From NCBI GenBank assembly GCA_002317295.1, contig DCIY01000020.1:1-51517 (forward strand): 51,517 bases of DNA, written 5' to 3'. Both the position numbers and the translations under genes were made by a program. The stretch is from Bacteroidales bacterium UBA1714 (GTDB lineage Bacteria; Bacteroidota; Bacteroidia; Bacteroidales; Paludibacteraceae). Under the pieces are notes generated by a model. That model was not told the origin of the DNA. It searched no databases and worked only from the letters and a program-made list of their open reading frames with translations. Position 1 is the stretch's first letter. Every line of letters begins with the position of its first letter. Positions 15,190 to 23,370 of the stretch are shown piece after piece.

Positions 15190-16017
15190 ATGAAAAAAGT
15201 ATTTGCAACCCTTACGGTGCTCGCAATGCTGACCTTTGGTAGCGTTGCTATGGTAGCTCAAGAGGCAGAAGCTGCTGCTCAAGAGGCTACAGAACAAATC
15301 GAGGAAGCTCAGGCTCCTGTAGTAGAAGAAGCTGCTCCTGCAGTAGAAGAAGCTGCTGAAGAAAACGGCGGTCTTGTTGCTTTGCACAAAACGTTGAAAA
15401 CCAAATTTATTGAAGGTGGTGCCGGCTTTATGGCTGCAACTCTTCTGTGCTTGGTGTTCGGTTTGGCACTCTGCATTGAGCGTATTATTTATTTAAGCCT
15501 TTCCAAAACCAATACCAAGGCTTTGTTGGAGAATATTGAGGCTGCTCTGAAGAAGGGTGGTATCGAGGCTGCTCTGGAAGTTTGCCGCAACACGCGTGGT
15601 CCTGTGGCCAGTATCTTCTATCAGGGTTTGAGCCGCTATGACGAAGGTATCGACGTAGTAGAGAAGACGGTTGCTTCTTACGGTGGCGTACAATTGGGTC
15701 TGTTGGAGAAGAACCTGAGCTGGATTTCGCTGTTCATCTCTATCGCTCCGTCGTTGGGATTCTTAGGAACCATTATCGGTATGATTCAGGCCTTCGATAA
15801 GATCCAACAAGTGGGTGATATCTCGGCTACCGTTGTTGCCGGTGGTATTAAGGTCGCTCTGTTGACCACCCTTCTGGGTTTGATTATCGCTATTATTCTG
15901 CAATTGTTCTATAACTACATCCTGAGCGTAATCGAAGGTCTGGTGAACGAAATGGAAGACAGCTCGATCAGCCTGTTGGATATCGTGGTAGAGTTTGACG
16001 CTGCTCACAAGAAATAA
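15190..16017 (+). CDS. exbB: MotA/TolQ/ExbB proton channel protein
   Basis: A 275-residue ExbB/TolQ-type inner-membrane proton channel that energises TonB or Tol work at the outer membrane. An N-terminal signal-like helix (residues 1-23) is followed by an Ala/Glu-rich periplasmic linker (24-58), as found in Bacteroidota ExbB. Membrane helices lie near 76-98, 175-198 and 212-240; the family core IAPSLGFLGTIIGMIQAFDKI and AGGIKVALLTTLLGLIIAI is clear. It leads a four-gene operon with a small membrane protein and two ExbD proteins. No TonB gene is nearby. Confidence 0.93.
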   Translation: MKKVFATLTVLAMLTFGSVAMVAQEAEAAAQEATEQIEEAQAPVVEEAAPAVEEAAEENGGLVALHKTLKTKFIEGGAGFMAATLLCLVFGLALCIERIIYLSLSKTNTKALLENIEAALKKGGIEAALEVCRNTRGPVASIFYQGLSRYDEGIDVVEKTVASYGGVQLGLLEKNLSWISLFISIAPSLGFLGTIIGMIQAFDKIQQVGDISATVVAGGIKVALLTTLLGLIIAIILQLFYNYILSVIEGLVNEMEDSSISLLDIVVEFDAAHKK

Positions 16018-16042
16018 TAACGGTTAAATTAGCATTAGCATT

Positions 16043-16522
16043 ATGAAAGACTATAAAATGATTCCTAAGATTGCCCTATGGGTCCTGATGGGATTAGGCA
16101 TTATCTGCTCGATAATGTTCTTCTTCCTCGGTGGTTCGGAAGGCACTTTGGAAGTAGCGGGTGACTTCTTGAATATCCCGTACTTTACCAACCTGTTCCT
16201 GGCATGGAACTACATCCTGGTCGCTCTCGTATGCTTGGTTACTTTGGCTGTTGTCATTTGGGAGTTTGTTAAGACCTACAAGATAGATCGTAAGAAAGCG
16301 CTCCGTGGCCTGATCGTTGTCATTGCCTTTATTGCTCTGTTGGTGATTTGCTGGTTGCTCGGCAGTGCTGACGAAGTCAAGATTATCGGTTACGAAGGTA
16401 CTGATAACGTAGGCGGAATGGCTCGTTTGAGTGACGCTTGCTTATACCTTACCTATATTTTGGTTGTTGCAACGATTGGCGCTCTGGTTTGGGGCGTAGT
16501 GTATACGAAGAATAAAAAGTAA
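16043..16522 (+). CDS. Small membrane protein of the Exb operon
   Basis: A 159-residue protein with four predicted membrane helices (about 9-29, 50-75, 86-107, 132-153) and short polar loops. A protein of this size and topology between ExbB and ExbD is common in Bacteroidales operons, but I know of no assigned function; it may be an accessory subunit of the proton channel. The start codon lies in AGCATTAGCATTATG, the GCATTATG context also seen at other starts in this window. Spacing to both neighbours (25 and 24 nt) supports one operon. Confidence 0.85.
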   Translation: MKDYKMIPKIALWVLMGLGIICSIMFFFLGGSEGTLEVAGDFLNIPYFTNLFLAWNYILVALVCLVTLAVVIWEFVKTYKIDRKKALRGLIVVIAFIALLVICWLLGSADEVKIIGYEGTDNVGGMARLSDACLYLTYILVVATIGALVWGVVYTKNKK

Positions 16523-16546
16523 TCATTAAGAGTTTGAACGAGTAAT

Positions 16547-17128
16547 ATGGCAAAGAAAATTCCACAGATTAATGCCAGCTCTATGGCGGATATCTCTTTC
16601 TTGCTGTTGATATTCTTTCTGGTGACCACCTCTATGGATGTGAACCAGGGTTTGGCTCGCCGCTTACCAGCTCCTATTCCTCCTGATCAGAAAATTGAGG
16701 ATACCGAGATCAATAAGCGTAACCTGTTGGTCGTTAAGATCAATTCGGTGAACCAGCTGATGGTACAGGGTCAATTGATGGATGTTCGACAACTCAAAGA
16801 GGAAGCCAAGAAGTTCATCCTCAACGAGAATGATGAATCCTTCTATCCCAAATTGTTCGAAGAGGATTTCGGTGCTCCGTTTGGTATGATGAAGTACACC
16901 AAAGAGCACGTAATCTCGGTTCAAAATGACGTAGATACCCAGTATCAGGCATATTTGAACGTACAAAATGAGTTGGTAGCTGCATATAACGAATTGCGTG
17001 ACGAGTGTGCGCATAAGTATTTTCACAAGGCTTACAAAGATCTGGACGAGGACCTGCAAAAGCGAATCAACAAGATCTATCCGCAGAAGATCTCTGAGGC
17101 TGAGCCTAAAAACTATGGAGGAAATTAA
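16547..17128 (+). CDS. exbD: ExbD/TolR family protein 1
   Basis: A 193-residue ExbD-type partner of ExbB: short cytoplasmic start, one membrane helix with the proton-carrying Asp15 (MADISFLLLIFFLVTT), then a periplasmic domain. Compared with classical ExbD (about 140 residues) it has an extra helical segment of some 70 residues toward the C-terminus (from around residue 85), a form found in Bacteroidota. Two bases separate it from the second exbD, so the two are translated together and probably form a heteromeric ExbD pair. Confidence 0.92.
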   Translation: MAKKIPQINASSMADISFLLLIFFLVTTSMDVNQGLARRLPAPIPPDQKIEDTEINKRNLLVVKINSVNQLMVQGQLMDVRQLKEEAKKFILNENDESFYPKLFEEDFGAPFGMMKYTKEHVISVQNDVDTQYQAYLNVQNELVAAYNELRDECAHKYFHKAYKDLDEDLQKRINKIYPQKISEAEPKNYGGN

Positions 17129-17130
17129 TT

Positions 17131-17601
17131 ATGGCAAAGATTCGTCGAAATGAAAAACGTGAGATGCCGGCGCTGAACACCAGTTCGCTTCCGGATATCA
17201 TCTTCATGCTGCTGTTCTTCTTTATGTCCGTTACCTCCATGAAGGAGGTTTCGTACAAGGTTCAGTTCCAGAACCCTCAGGCAACGGAGTTGACCAAGTT
17301 GGAGAAGAAATCGCTGGTTCGTTACATCTACGTAGGTACTCCTACCGCAGAGTTCCGTAAACAGTATGGTGCTGAAACCCGTATCCAATTGGATGACGCT
17401 TTTGCAGATAAGTCCGAGATAGGTGACTATATTGTCAACCAACGTTCGGCTATGAAAGAGTCTGAACAAGGTTTGATGACCGTGTCAATCAAAGCAGATA
17501 AAGAAACCCGTATGGGTGTGATTGCAGATATTAAACAGGAGTTAAGACGTGCGTACGCACTGAAGATCTCCTATGCTGCAACCCAACGTACGAGTTACTA
17601 G
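17131..17601 (+). CDS. exbD: ExbD/TolR family protein 2
   Basis: A 156-residue ExbD protein with Asp22 in the helix SLPDIIFMLLFFFMSVTSM and a compact periplasmic domain ending in MGVIADIKQELRRAYALKISYA, which matches the classical ExbD fold more closely than the first copy. Last gene of the Exb operon, followed 25 nt later by a strong terminator. Together with ExbB and the four-helix protein it should form the energising complex for TonB-dependent uptake or gliding/T9SS-like functions; which of these is not visible here. Confidence 0.92.
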   Translation: MAKIRRNEKREMPALNTSSLPDIIFMLLFFFMSVTSMKEVSYKVQFQNPQATELTKLEKKSLVRYIYVGTPTAEFRKQYGAETRIQLDDAFADKSEIGDYIVNQRSAMKESEQGLMTVSIKADKETRMGVIADIKQELRRAYALKISYAATQRTSY

Positions 17602-17625
17602 TTAATAAATGGGTTATGAATAGGG

Positions 17626-17659
17626 AAAAGGGACCTTCCAAATGGAGGTCCCTTTTCTA
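17626..17659 (+). terminator. Terminator of the Exb operon
   Basis: Perfect 11-bp arms AAAAGGGACCT (17626-17636) and AGGTCCCTTTT (17646-17656) with a 9-nt loop, A/T tracts on both sides. Confidence 0.88.
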
Positions 17660-17663
17660 TTGC

Positions 17664-17691
17664 TCGCCTTAAGGGCTATTGATGATTGCTG
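17664..17691 (+). repeat. Hairpin-word element after the Exb terminator
   Basis: GCCTTAAGGGC (17666-17676) followed by TATTGATGATTGCTGA. Same layout as the elements at 13.9, 31.1 and 41.6 kb (small GC hairpin followed by TATTG-type words). Confidence 0.6.
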
Positions 17692-17694
17692 AAT

Positions 17695-17765
17695 AAAAAA
17701 AAGAAGGATTGTCTCCCGACAACCCAATCTTTACTTAACCTTAAATCTAATACCATGAAAAACAC
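17695..17765 (-). ncRNA. Putative small RNA of about 70 nt
   Basis: A full transcription unit with no reading frame: consensus promoter on the minus strand, expected start near 17765, and an intrinsic terminator with stem GGGTTGTC/GACAATCC (17725-17706), GGGA loop and a T run (17702-17695). The body, including TTAGATTTAAGGTTAAG, reminds me of a sequence seen repeatedly in Bacteroides-type genomes, but I cannot name an RNA family. It is convergent with the Exb operon and divergent from pckA. Confidence 0.65.
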
Positions 17766-17769
17766 GGTG

Positions 17770-17801
17770 CAAAAGTACTGCTTTTTCCCATTCTGTGCAA
17801 A
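17770..17801 (-). promoter_or_regulatory. Promoter of the putative small RNA
   Basis: Minus strand TTTG (17801-17798), 20 bases, TACTTTTG (17777-17770): a perfect match to the local promoter consensus although no gene follows on that strand before the terminator. Confidence 0.75.
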
Positions 17802-17878
17802 TATTTATCGCGTAAAAGGGTGTTTTGATGCCAAAAATGTCGATTTTGTAAAGTCCATGTGACAAAAGTAAAAGAAAA

Positions 17879-17910
17879 TTTGGAGGATTGAAAAAAAAGT
17901 TGTAATTTTG
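17879..17910 (+). promoter_or_regulatory. Promoter of pckA
   Basis: TTTG (17879-17882), 20 bases, TAATTTTG (17903-17910). Leader of about 75 nt holding a perfect palindrome and a 9-bp tandem repeat. Confidence 0.75.
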
Positions 17911-17920
17911 TACTCGCTAA

Positions 17921-17977
17921 AATAGGACTAGTCCTATTATAGAACGAATAGAACGAATAGAACAAATAGAATAAATA
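17921..17977 (+). promoter_or_regulatory. Palindrome and 9-bp repeats in the pckA leader
   Basis: AATAGGACTAGTCCTATT (17921-17938) is an 18-bp perfect palindrome about six bases after the expected transcription start; it can be an operator or a 5' mRNA hairpin. It is followed by four 9-bp units of the type GAACGAATA (17942-17977). Confidence 0.6.
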
Positions 17978-17991
17978 ATAGATACAGCATT

Positions 17992-19596
17992 ATGAAAACA
18001 ATTGATTTAGCTAAGTATGGCATTACGGGTGCTACCGTAATCGCGCATAACCCATCTTATGATGAGTTGTTTAAGGCCGAGACCAATCCTAATCTGGAAG
18101 GTTACGAAAAAGGTCAGCTCACAGAGCTCGGCGCAGTAAATGTGATGACAGGTATTTTTACCGGTCGTTCTCCTAAGGACAAATACATTGTGGATGATGC
18201 TCAGAGCCATAACAATGTATGGTGGACCAGCGAGGCCTACAAGAATGATAACCATCCCATGAGCGAAGAGATTTGGGCTAAGGTGAAAGAGATCGCTGTG
18301 AAGGAGTTGTGCAACAAGAACCTGTATGTGGTAGACGCTTTCTGCGGCGCCAACAAGGAGACCCACCTGGCAGTTCGTTTTATCGTAGAAGTAGCATGGC
18401 AGGCACACTTTATTAAGAATATGTTCATTCAGCCCACCGCTGAAGAGTTGGAAGACTTTGAACCCAACTTTGTGATCTACAACGCCAGCAAGGCCAAAGT
18501 GGATAACTACAAGGAACTCGGACTGAACTCGGATACTTGCGTAGCCTTTAATACCTCCAGCCGCGAGCAGGTGATTATCAACACCTGGTATGGTGGTGAA
18601 ATGAAAAAGGGTATGTTCTCCATGCAGAACTACTACCTGCCTCTGAAGGGCATTGCATCCATGCACTGCTCTGCCAACACCGATATGAACGGTGAGAATA
18701 CCGCCATCTTCTTTGGATTGAGCGGAACCGGTAAGACCACCCTGAGTACGGATCCTAAGCGTTTGCTCATTGGTGATGACGAGCATGGTTGGGATGACAA
18801 AGGCGTGTTCAATCTCGAAGGTGGTTGCTATGCCAAGGTGATCAAATTGGACAAGGAGTCTGAGCCGGATATCTACAACGCTATTCGCCGCGATGCACTG
18901 CTGGAGAATGTGACCGTAGACGCTGAGGGCAAGATTGACTTTAACGATAAGTCCGTGACCGAGAATACGCGTGTAAGTTATCCGATCAACCATATTGAGA
19001 AGATTGTACGTCCCGTTTCTGCAGGTCCTGCTGCCAAGAATGTGATTTTCCTCAGTGCCGATGCCTTTGGCGTACTGCCTCCCGTATCGATTCTGACTCC
19101 GGAACAAACCAAGTACTACTTCTTGAGCGGTTTCACGGCTAAGTTGGCTGGTACCGAGCGTGGTATCACCGAGCCTACTCCTACTTTCAGCGCATGCTTT
19201 GGCCAAGCCTTCCTGGAGTTGCATCCTACCAAGTATGCTGAGGAACTGGTGAAGCGCATGGAGAAGAGCGGTGCCAAGGCTTATCTCGTCAATACGGGAT
19301 GGAATGGTACCGGCAAGCGTATCTCGATTCGCGATACCCGTGGTATCATTGACGCTATCCTGGATGGCAGCATTCTGAGTGCTGAAACCAAGAAGATTCC
19401 TTATTTCGATTTCGAAGTACCGACTGCTTTGCCAGGTGTAGATCCTGCTATCCTGGATCCTCGCGATACGTATGCTGATGCTGCTGAGTGGGAGAACAAG
19501 GCCAAGGATTTGGCTGGTCGCTTCATCAAGAACTTCGTTAAGTACGAGAACAATGAAGCAGGAAAAGCACTCGTCGAAGCTGGACCCAAACTCTAA
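17992..19596 (+). CDS. pckA: Phosphoenolpyruvate carboxykinase (ATP)
   Basis: A 534-residue ATP-type PEP carboxykinase. In fermentative Bacteroidota it runs toward oxaloacetate, fixing CO2 and making ATP on the route to succinate. Motifs: TGRSPKDKYIV, the P-loop GLSGTGKTTLSTDP (about residues 243-256), the metal site GDDEHGW, EGGCYAK and the C-terminal NTGWNGTGKRISI. Length normal. The start context is CAGCATTATG. The 3' end overlaps the tsaC start by 44 bases, so tsaC, the sugar transferase and xseB are probably co-transcribed with it. Confidence 0.97.
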   Translation: MKTIDLAKYGITGATVIAHNPSYDELFKAETNPNLEGYEKGQLTELGAVNVMTGIFTGRSPKDKYIVDDAQSHNNVWWTSEAYKNDNHPMSEEIWAKVKEIAVKELCNKNLYVVDAFCGANKETHLAVRFIVEVAWQAHFIKNMFIQPTAEELEDFEPNFVIYNASKAKVDNYKELGLNSDTCVAFNTSSREQVIINTWYGGEMKKGMFSMQNYYLPLKGIASMHCSANTDMNGENTAIFFGLSGTGKTTLSTDPKRLLIGDDEHGWDDKGVFNLEGGCYAKVIKLDKESEPDIYNAIRRDALLENVTVDAEGKIDFNDKSVTENTRVSYPINHIEKIVRPVSAGPAAKNVIFLSADAFGVLPPVSILTPEQTKYYFLSGFTAKLAGTERGITEPTPTFSACFGQAFLELHPTKYAEELVKRMEKSGAKAYLVNTGWNGTGKRISIRDTRGIIDAILDGSILSAETKKIPYFDFEVPTALPGVDPAILDPRDTYADAAEWENKAKDLAGRFIKNFVKYENNEAGKALVEAGPKL

Positions 19597-20167
19597 TCGT
19601 TACGCATTAGAAGATCTGAATACTGCTGTACAGGTGATGCAGCAGGGAGGCATCATCCTATATCCCACGGATACCGTGTGGGGTATAGGATGTGATGCTA
19701 CCAATGAACAGGCTGTGCGCAAGATCTTTGCCTTAAAACAGCGCGCTGACAGCAAATCGATGTTGTGCCTGTTGGACGGAGCCGGCAAACTGCAAGCTTA
19801 TGTGGATGTACCGAGTGCTGCACAACAGCTGTTAGAGGTTACGGAAGGCTGCAGTCCCATGACCATTATCTATCCCAATGCCCGCAATGTGGCAGAAAGC
19901 CTGATTGCTGAAGATGGCAGTTTGGGAATACGTATTACTGAAGAACGCTTCTCACACGATCTGTGTCAAAAACTTCGCCATCCTGTTGTCTCCACTTCGG
20001 CCAATATATCCGGTCAACCGGCTGCCAAAACGTATGGGGATGTGAGCGAAGAGATTCGTCGAGGTGTGGATTATATTTGCCGCTATCGCCGTGAAGACTG
20101 CAAACCACATCAACCCAGCGGGATTATCAAAATAGGACCCAATAACGAAGTCACCATTATACGATGA
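19553..20167 (+). CDS. tsaC: Threonylcarbamoyl-AMP synthase (Sua5/YrdC/TsaC family)
   Basis: A 204-residue YrdC-domain protein that makes threonylcarbamoyl-AMP from threonine, bicarbonate and ATP for t6A37 of tRNA. Motifs: GGIILYPTDTVWGIGCDA, the KxR ligand region ALKQRADSKSM, and HPVVSTSANISGQPAAKTY. It lacks the extra Sua5 domain, so it is the short form. The only plausible ATG before the conserved core is at 19553, inside pckA in another frame, giving a 44-base overlap and likely translational coupling. It ends in an ATGA overlap with the next gene. Functionally linked to trmO at 6.2 kb. Confidence 0.92.
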   Translation: MKQEKHSSKLDPNSNRYALEDLNTAVQVMQQGGIILYPTDTVWGIGCDATNEQAVRKIFALKQRADSKSMLCLLDGAGKLQAYVDVPSAAQQLLEVTEGCSPMTIIYPNARNVAESLIAEDGSLGIRITEERFSHDLCQKLRHPVVSTSANISGQPAAKTYGDVSEEIRRGVDYICRYRREDCKPHQPSGIIKIGPNNEVTIIR

Positions 20168-21378
20168 GCACCTACCGCAAGCAACAACTCCATTATATCC
20201 TGGCCGATATATTGTCGTCCATGGTGGTTTGGGTGTGCTTCTTGCTCTTTCGGTGGCTGGTGTATGAAGGTCGTATCTTCGGTTGGGAATCCGTGATGAT
20301 TCCAGCCTTTGATTTTTACCGCCCCCTCTATATCTATCCCATTGGCTGCCTGATTATTTATTACCTCAGCGGATACTACCTGCGTGTGCAGCGCAAGGAT
20401 CTGGGACAGGAAGTGCTGACGACACTGATTAGTGCCGTGGTAATCGCTTTGGGCGCTTTTTTTGCCATCATCATTGATGATGTAGTCGCCGATTATCGTC
20501 ATTATCTGGGTTCGTTGGCCGTGCTGTTTGCGCTGCAGTTCGTCATCAGTTATGTGCCACGGGTGAGTATTACATTGCTTCATCGTATCCACTCTCCTCA
20601 ACCCCAGGTCATCATTATCGAACCCAATCCTCTGGAGAGTGAATCAGACCTGTATCGACGCATATCCCAGGCATATCCCAGTGGCAAAGATATTTATATT
20701 GTCCCGCGTCTAATCGATATTGTAACAGGTGCGGCACATATCATCCAACTCAATGACATGCCGTATATCTGCATCACCCGTCCTCATATGTCTGACTGCC
20801 AGATGAGTATCAAACGGGCTGCTGATATGATCGTTTCGCTGCTGATTATGGTGATTGCTTCGCCAGTCTATGCCGTTTTGGCTATCTTGGTTAAGCGTTC
20901 TTCTCCCGGACCGGTTATCTACCGTCAGCAGCGCATTGGACTCTATGGGCGCAGTTTTGATATTCTCAAGTTTCGTACCATGGTGGAGCATGCCGAATCA
21001 GATGTTCCTCAATTATCTGCAGAGGACGATCCGCGGGTGACACCCATAGGGCGCATCATGCGTAAGTACCGTTTGGACGAACTGCCTCAGATGTGGAATG
21101 TGCTGCGAGGCGATATGTCGTTGGTGGGACCCCGTCCGGAACGCGCGTATTTTATTGAACAAATAGAGCAACAGGCACCTTACTATTGCCTGTTGTACAA
21201 AATAAGACCCGGATTAACCAGCTGGGGACCCATCAAGGTGGGGTACACGGACACCATGCCCAAAATGCTGGAACGCCTCAAGTATGATATCGCCTATATG
21301 GAGAACCAATCGTTGGGTCTGGATCTGAAGATTATATTTTATACCCTTGGGGTAATCATTGACGGCAAAGGACAATAA
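20164..21378 (+). CDS. Undecaprenyl-phosphate sugar-1-P transferase (WbaP/WcaJ-like)
   Basis: A 404-residue polyprenyl-phosphate hexose-1-phosphate transferase that starts synthesis of a surface glycan on the inner membrane. Four hydrophobic segments occupy residues 1-145; the catalytic module starts at about 220 with KRAADMIVSLLIMVIASPVY, followed by RIGLYGRSFDILKFRTM, RKYRLDELPQMWNVLRGDMSLVGPRPE and RPGLTSWGPIKVGY. The stretch between (about 150-215) is shorter than the nucleotide-binding-like domain of WbaP, so that domain seems reduced. It overlaps tsaC by four bases (ATGA). No other glycan genes are near, so the product is unknown. Confidence 0.9.
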   Translation: MSTYRKQQLHYILADILSSMVVWVCFLLFRWLVYEGRIFGWESVMIPAFDFYRPLYIYPIGCLIIYYLSGYYLRVQRKDLGQEVLTTLISAVVIALGAFFAIIIDDVVADYRHYLGSLAVLFALQFVISYVPRVSITLLHRIHSPQPQVIIIEPNPLESESDLYRRISQAYPSGKDIYIVPRLIDIVTGAAHIIQLNDMPYICITRPHMSDCQMSIKRAADMIVSLLIMVIASPVYAVLAILVKRSSPGPVIYRQQRIGLYGRSFDILKFRTMVEHAESDVPQLSAEDDPRVTPIGRIMRKYRLDELPQMWNVLRGDMSLVGPRPERAYFIEQIEQQAPYYCLLYKIRPGLTSWGPIKVGYTDTMPKMLERLKYDIAYMENQSLGLDLKIIFYTLGVIIDGKGQ

Positions 21379-21381
21379 GCG

Positions 21382-21579
21382 ATGAAAAAGACAGCAGATT
21401 CGATATCCTCCCTCTCTTATGACGAAGCTGTGGCACGGATTGAAGAGATTGTTACCTCGTTGGAACAGGCTCAGGCACTGAGCGTGAGCGAATATAAACA
21501 AAAAGCAACCCAGGCACAACAGTTGCTCGATTACTGTGACACGCTGTTAAAAGGAATGGCCAAAGAGTTTGGCGCCTGA
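21382..21579 (+). CDS. xseB: Exodeoxyribonuclease VII small subunit
   Basis: A 65-residue protein of the XseB family: SYDEAVARIEEIVTSLEQAQALSVSEYKQK is the typical core (a helical hairpin that binds the large subunit XseA), and the C-terminus has the usual C-x6-LL pattern. Exonuclease VII degrades single-stranded DNA in repair. It follows the sugar transferase by three bases. xseA is not in this window. Confidence 0.85.
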   Translation: MKKTADSISSLSYDEAVARIEEIVTSLEQAQALSVSEYKQKATQAQQLLDYCDTLLKGMAKEFGA

Positions 21580-21594
21580 TCATCCCTTCTGTAT

Positions 21595-23370
21595 TTATTC
21601 TTCGGAGAATTCTACCAACAATTCCCGATAACACGAGAAAATCTGAGACTTGGACACAATGCCCATGTATTTTTTATGGACATCCACTACGGGCAGATTC
21701 CACGCCCCTGTGTCCTCAAACAGTTCCATCACTTTCTCCATGGGCATATCTTCCTGCAAGATGGCTGCGGGCGAGGTCATCAGTTCTTCTACGGTAAATC
21801 GCTTGTACAACCGGGGTTGAAACATGATGTTTCTCACTTCGTCCAACAGCAGCATCCCTCTCAACCGGCCCTTGGCATCTACTACGGGGAAAATATTGCG
21901 ATGACTGGTGGCGATGACCTTCACCAGTTCTCCCAAACACATCTGAGGTTCCACCGTGACAATGTCCGTCTCCAATACCGATTGGATATGCATCAGTCGC
22001 AGTACATTACGGTCCTTGTTATGGGTGAGCAGTTCACCTTTTTGAGCCAAACGCATGGCGTACAGGCTGTGAGACTCAAACACACGAATGGTGATATAGG
22101 AGGTGGTGGACACAATCATCAATGGCATAAACAGGTGATAACCTCCCGTGAGTTCGGCTATCAGGAAGATACCGGTTAACGGGGCAAACATCACACCCGA
22201 CATCAGACCCGACATGCCCACCAATGCAAAATTGGCTTCCGGAACATGAATGCCCATTATCTGCAGCAGGCGGGCAGTCAGCAGACCCACCAACGCTCCG
22301 GTAAACAGGGAAGGTGCAAATATACCTCCGACTCCGCCTCCACCATTGGTCGCCACACAGGCCACCACCTTGGTGAGAATAATCAGCAGTATATAGATAA
22401 GCAACACCCAGACAGAGTTACCCAACAGGGCAAAAGGAGATGTGGATATCAGATCATAATGCCCATTGATGATATCCATAATCGTACTGTAGCCTTCACC
22501 ATAGAGTGGGGGAAAGATCAAAATCAACAAACCCAATAGACCACCTCCTGTCAGTGTCTTTTTCCACGGCGATTGTATATGGTGCTTAAACCATCGCTCC
22601 AACCAGTTGTTGGCGCGAATAAAATACAGACTGGTCAAACCACATACCACTCCCAAAACCAGATACCAGGGAATGCGATGCAGCGCAAAGGGTTCGGTGT
22701 TTTCCAACACAAACATGGGATCGGAACCGGTCAGAATATACGATAATGCCGTGGCCGATACCGACGAGATAAGCAGGGGTGCCAGACTGGTCATGGTCAG
22801 GTCCATCAGCAAGACTTCCAGGGTAAAGACCAAACCGGCAATGGGAGCCTTAAATATACCTGCGACAGCTCCGGCGGCTCCACAACCAATCATGAGCATC
22901 ATCGTTTTTTGATCCAAGCGCAACACTTTGGCCAGATTGCTGCCAATGGCGGCTCCGGTAAGGACAATAGGAGCCTCCGCTCCTACCGAACCACCAAAAC
23001 CAATGGTGATGGCAGAACTGACCAGCGATGACCAGGTATTATGCAGTTTGATAATCGATTTGCGTTGAGAAATGGCATACAGTATCTTGGTGATACCATG
23101 CGAGATATCGTCGCGGACCACATAATGAACAAAGAGGGCGGCCAAAGCGATACCAATCATGGGAAAAACGAAGTACCAGATGTGGTGCTCCGTCGCCAAA
23201 TGGGTTTGTATTATGTGTTGAATAAACTCAATCAGGGTTTTGAGAATAAAGGCGGCAACCGAACACAGACAACCGACAATCAGACTGAGCAGCAGAACCA
23301 GTTGTTTTTCCGAGATGTGTTTCTCGCGCCACTCAATCAACCGATTGTATCGTTGCTTATCGTTATTCAT
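21595..23370 (-). CDS. ClC family chloride channel/antiporter with CBS domains
   Basis: A 591-residue ClC-type protein: ten or more membrane segments in the first 430 residues, then two CBS domains (about 455-590) that usually bind adenine nucleotides. Selectivity segments: GFGGSVGAEAPIVLTGAAIGS (a GxxGxExP form with the gating Glu), IFKAPIAGLVFTLE and GGVGGIFAPSLFTGA. Start chosen at the ATG at 23370, which overlaps the obgE stop by eight bases (ATGAATAA). Third gene of the adk-obgE-clc run. Whether it is a channel or an H+/Cl- exchanger cannot be told safely. Confidence 0.92.
   Translation of the reverse strand: MNNDKQRYNRLIEWREKHISEKQLVLLLSLIVGCLCSVAAFILKTLIEFIQHIIQTHLATEHHIWYFVFPMIGIALAALFVHYVVRDDISHGITKILYAISQRKSIIKLHNTWSSLVSSAITIGFGGSVGAEAPIVLTGAAIGSNLAKVLRLDQKTMMLMIGCGAAGAVAGIFKAPIAGLVFTLEVLLMDLTMTSLAPLLISSVSATALSYILTGSDPMFVLENTEPFALHRIPWYLVLGVVCGLTSLYFIRANNWLERWFKHHIQSPWKKTLTGGGLLGLLILIFPPLYGEGYSTIMDIINGHYDLISTSPFALLGNSVWVLLIYILLIILTKVVACVATNGGGGVGGIFAPSLFTGALVGLLTARLLQIMGIHVPEANFALVGMSGLMSGVMFAPLTGIFLIAELTGGYHLFMPLMIVSTTSYITIRVFESHSLYAMRLAQKGELLTHNKDRNVLRLMHIQSVLETDIVTVEPQMCLGELVKVIATSHRNIFPVVDAKGRLRGMLLLDEVRNIMFQPRLYKRFTVEELMTSPAAILQEDMPMEKVMELFEDTGAWNLPVVDVHKKYMGIVSKSQIFSCYRELLVEFSEE

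Noticed and set aside
20164..21378. Start of a capsule or exopolysaccharide locus
   Set aside because: Only the initiating sugar transferase is present; neighbours are tsaC and xseB and no glycosyltransferase, flippase or polymerase follows.
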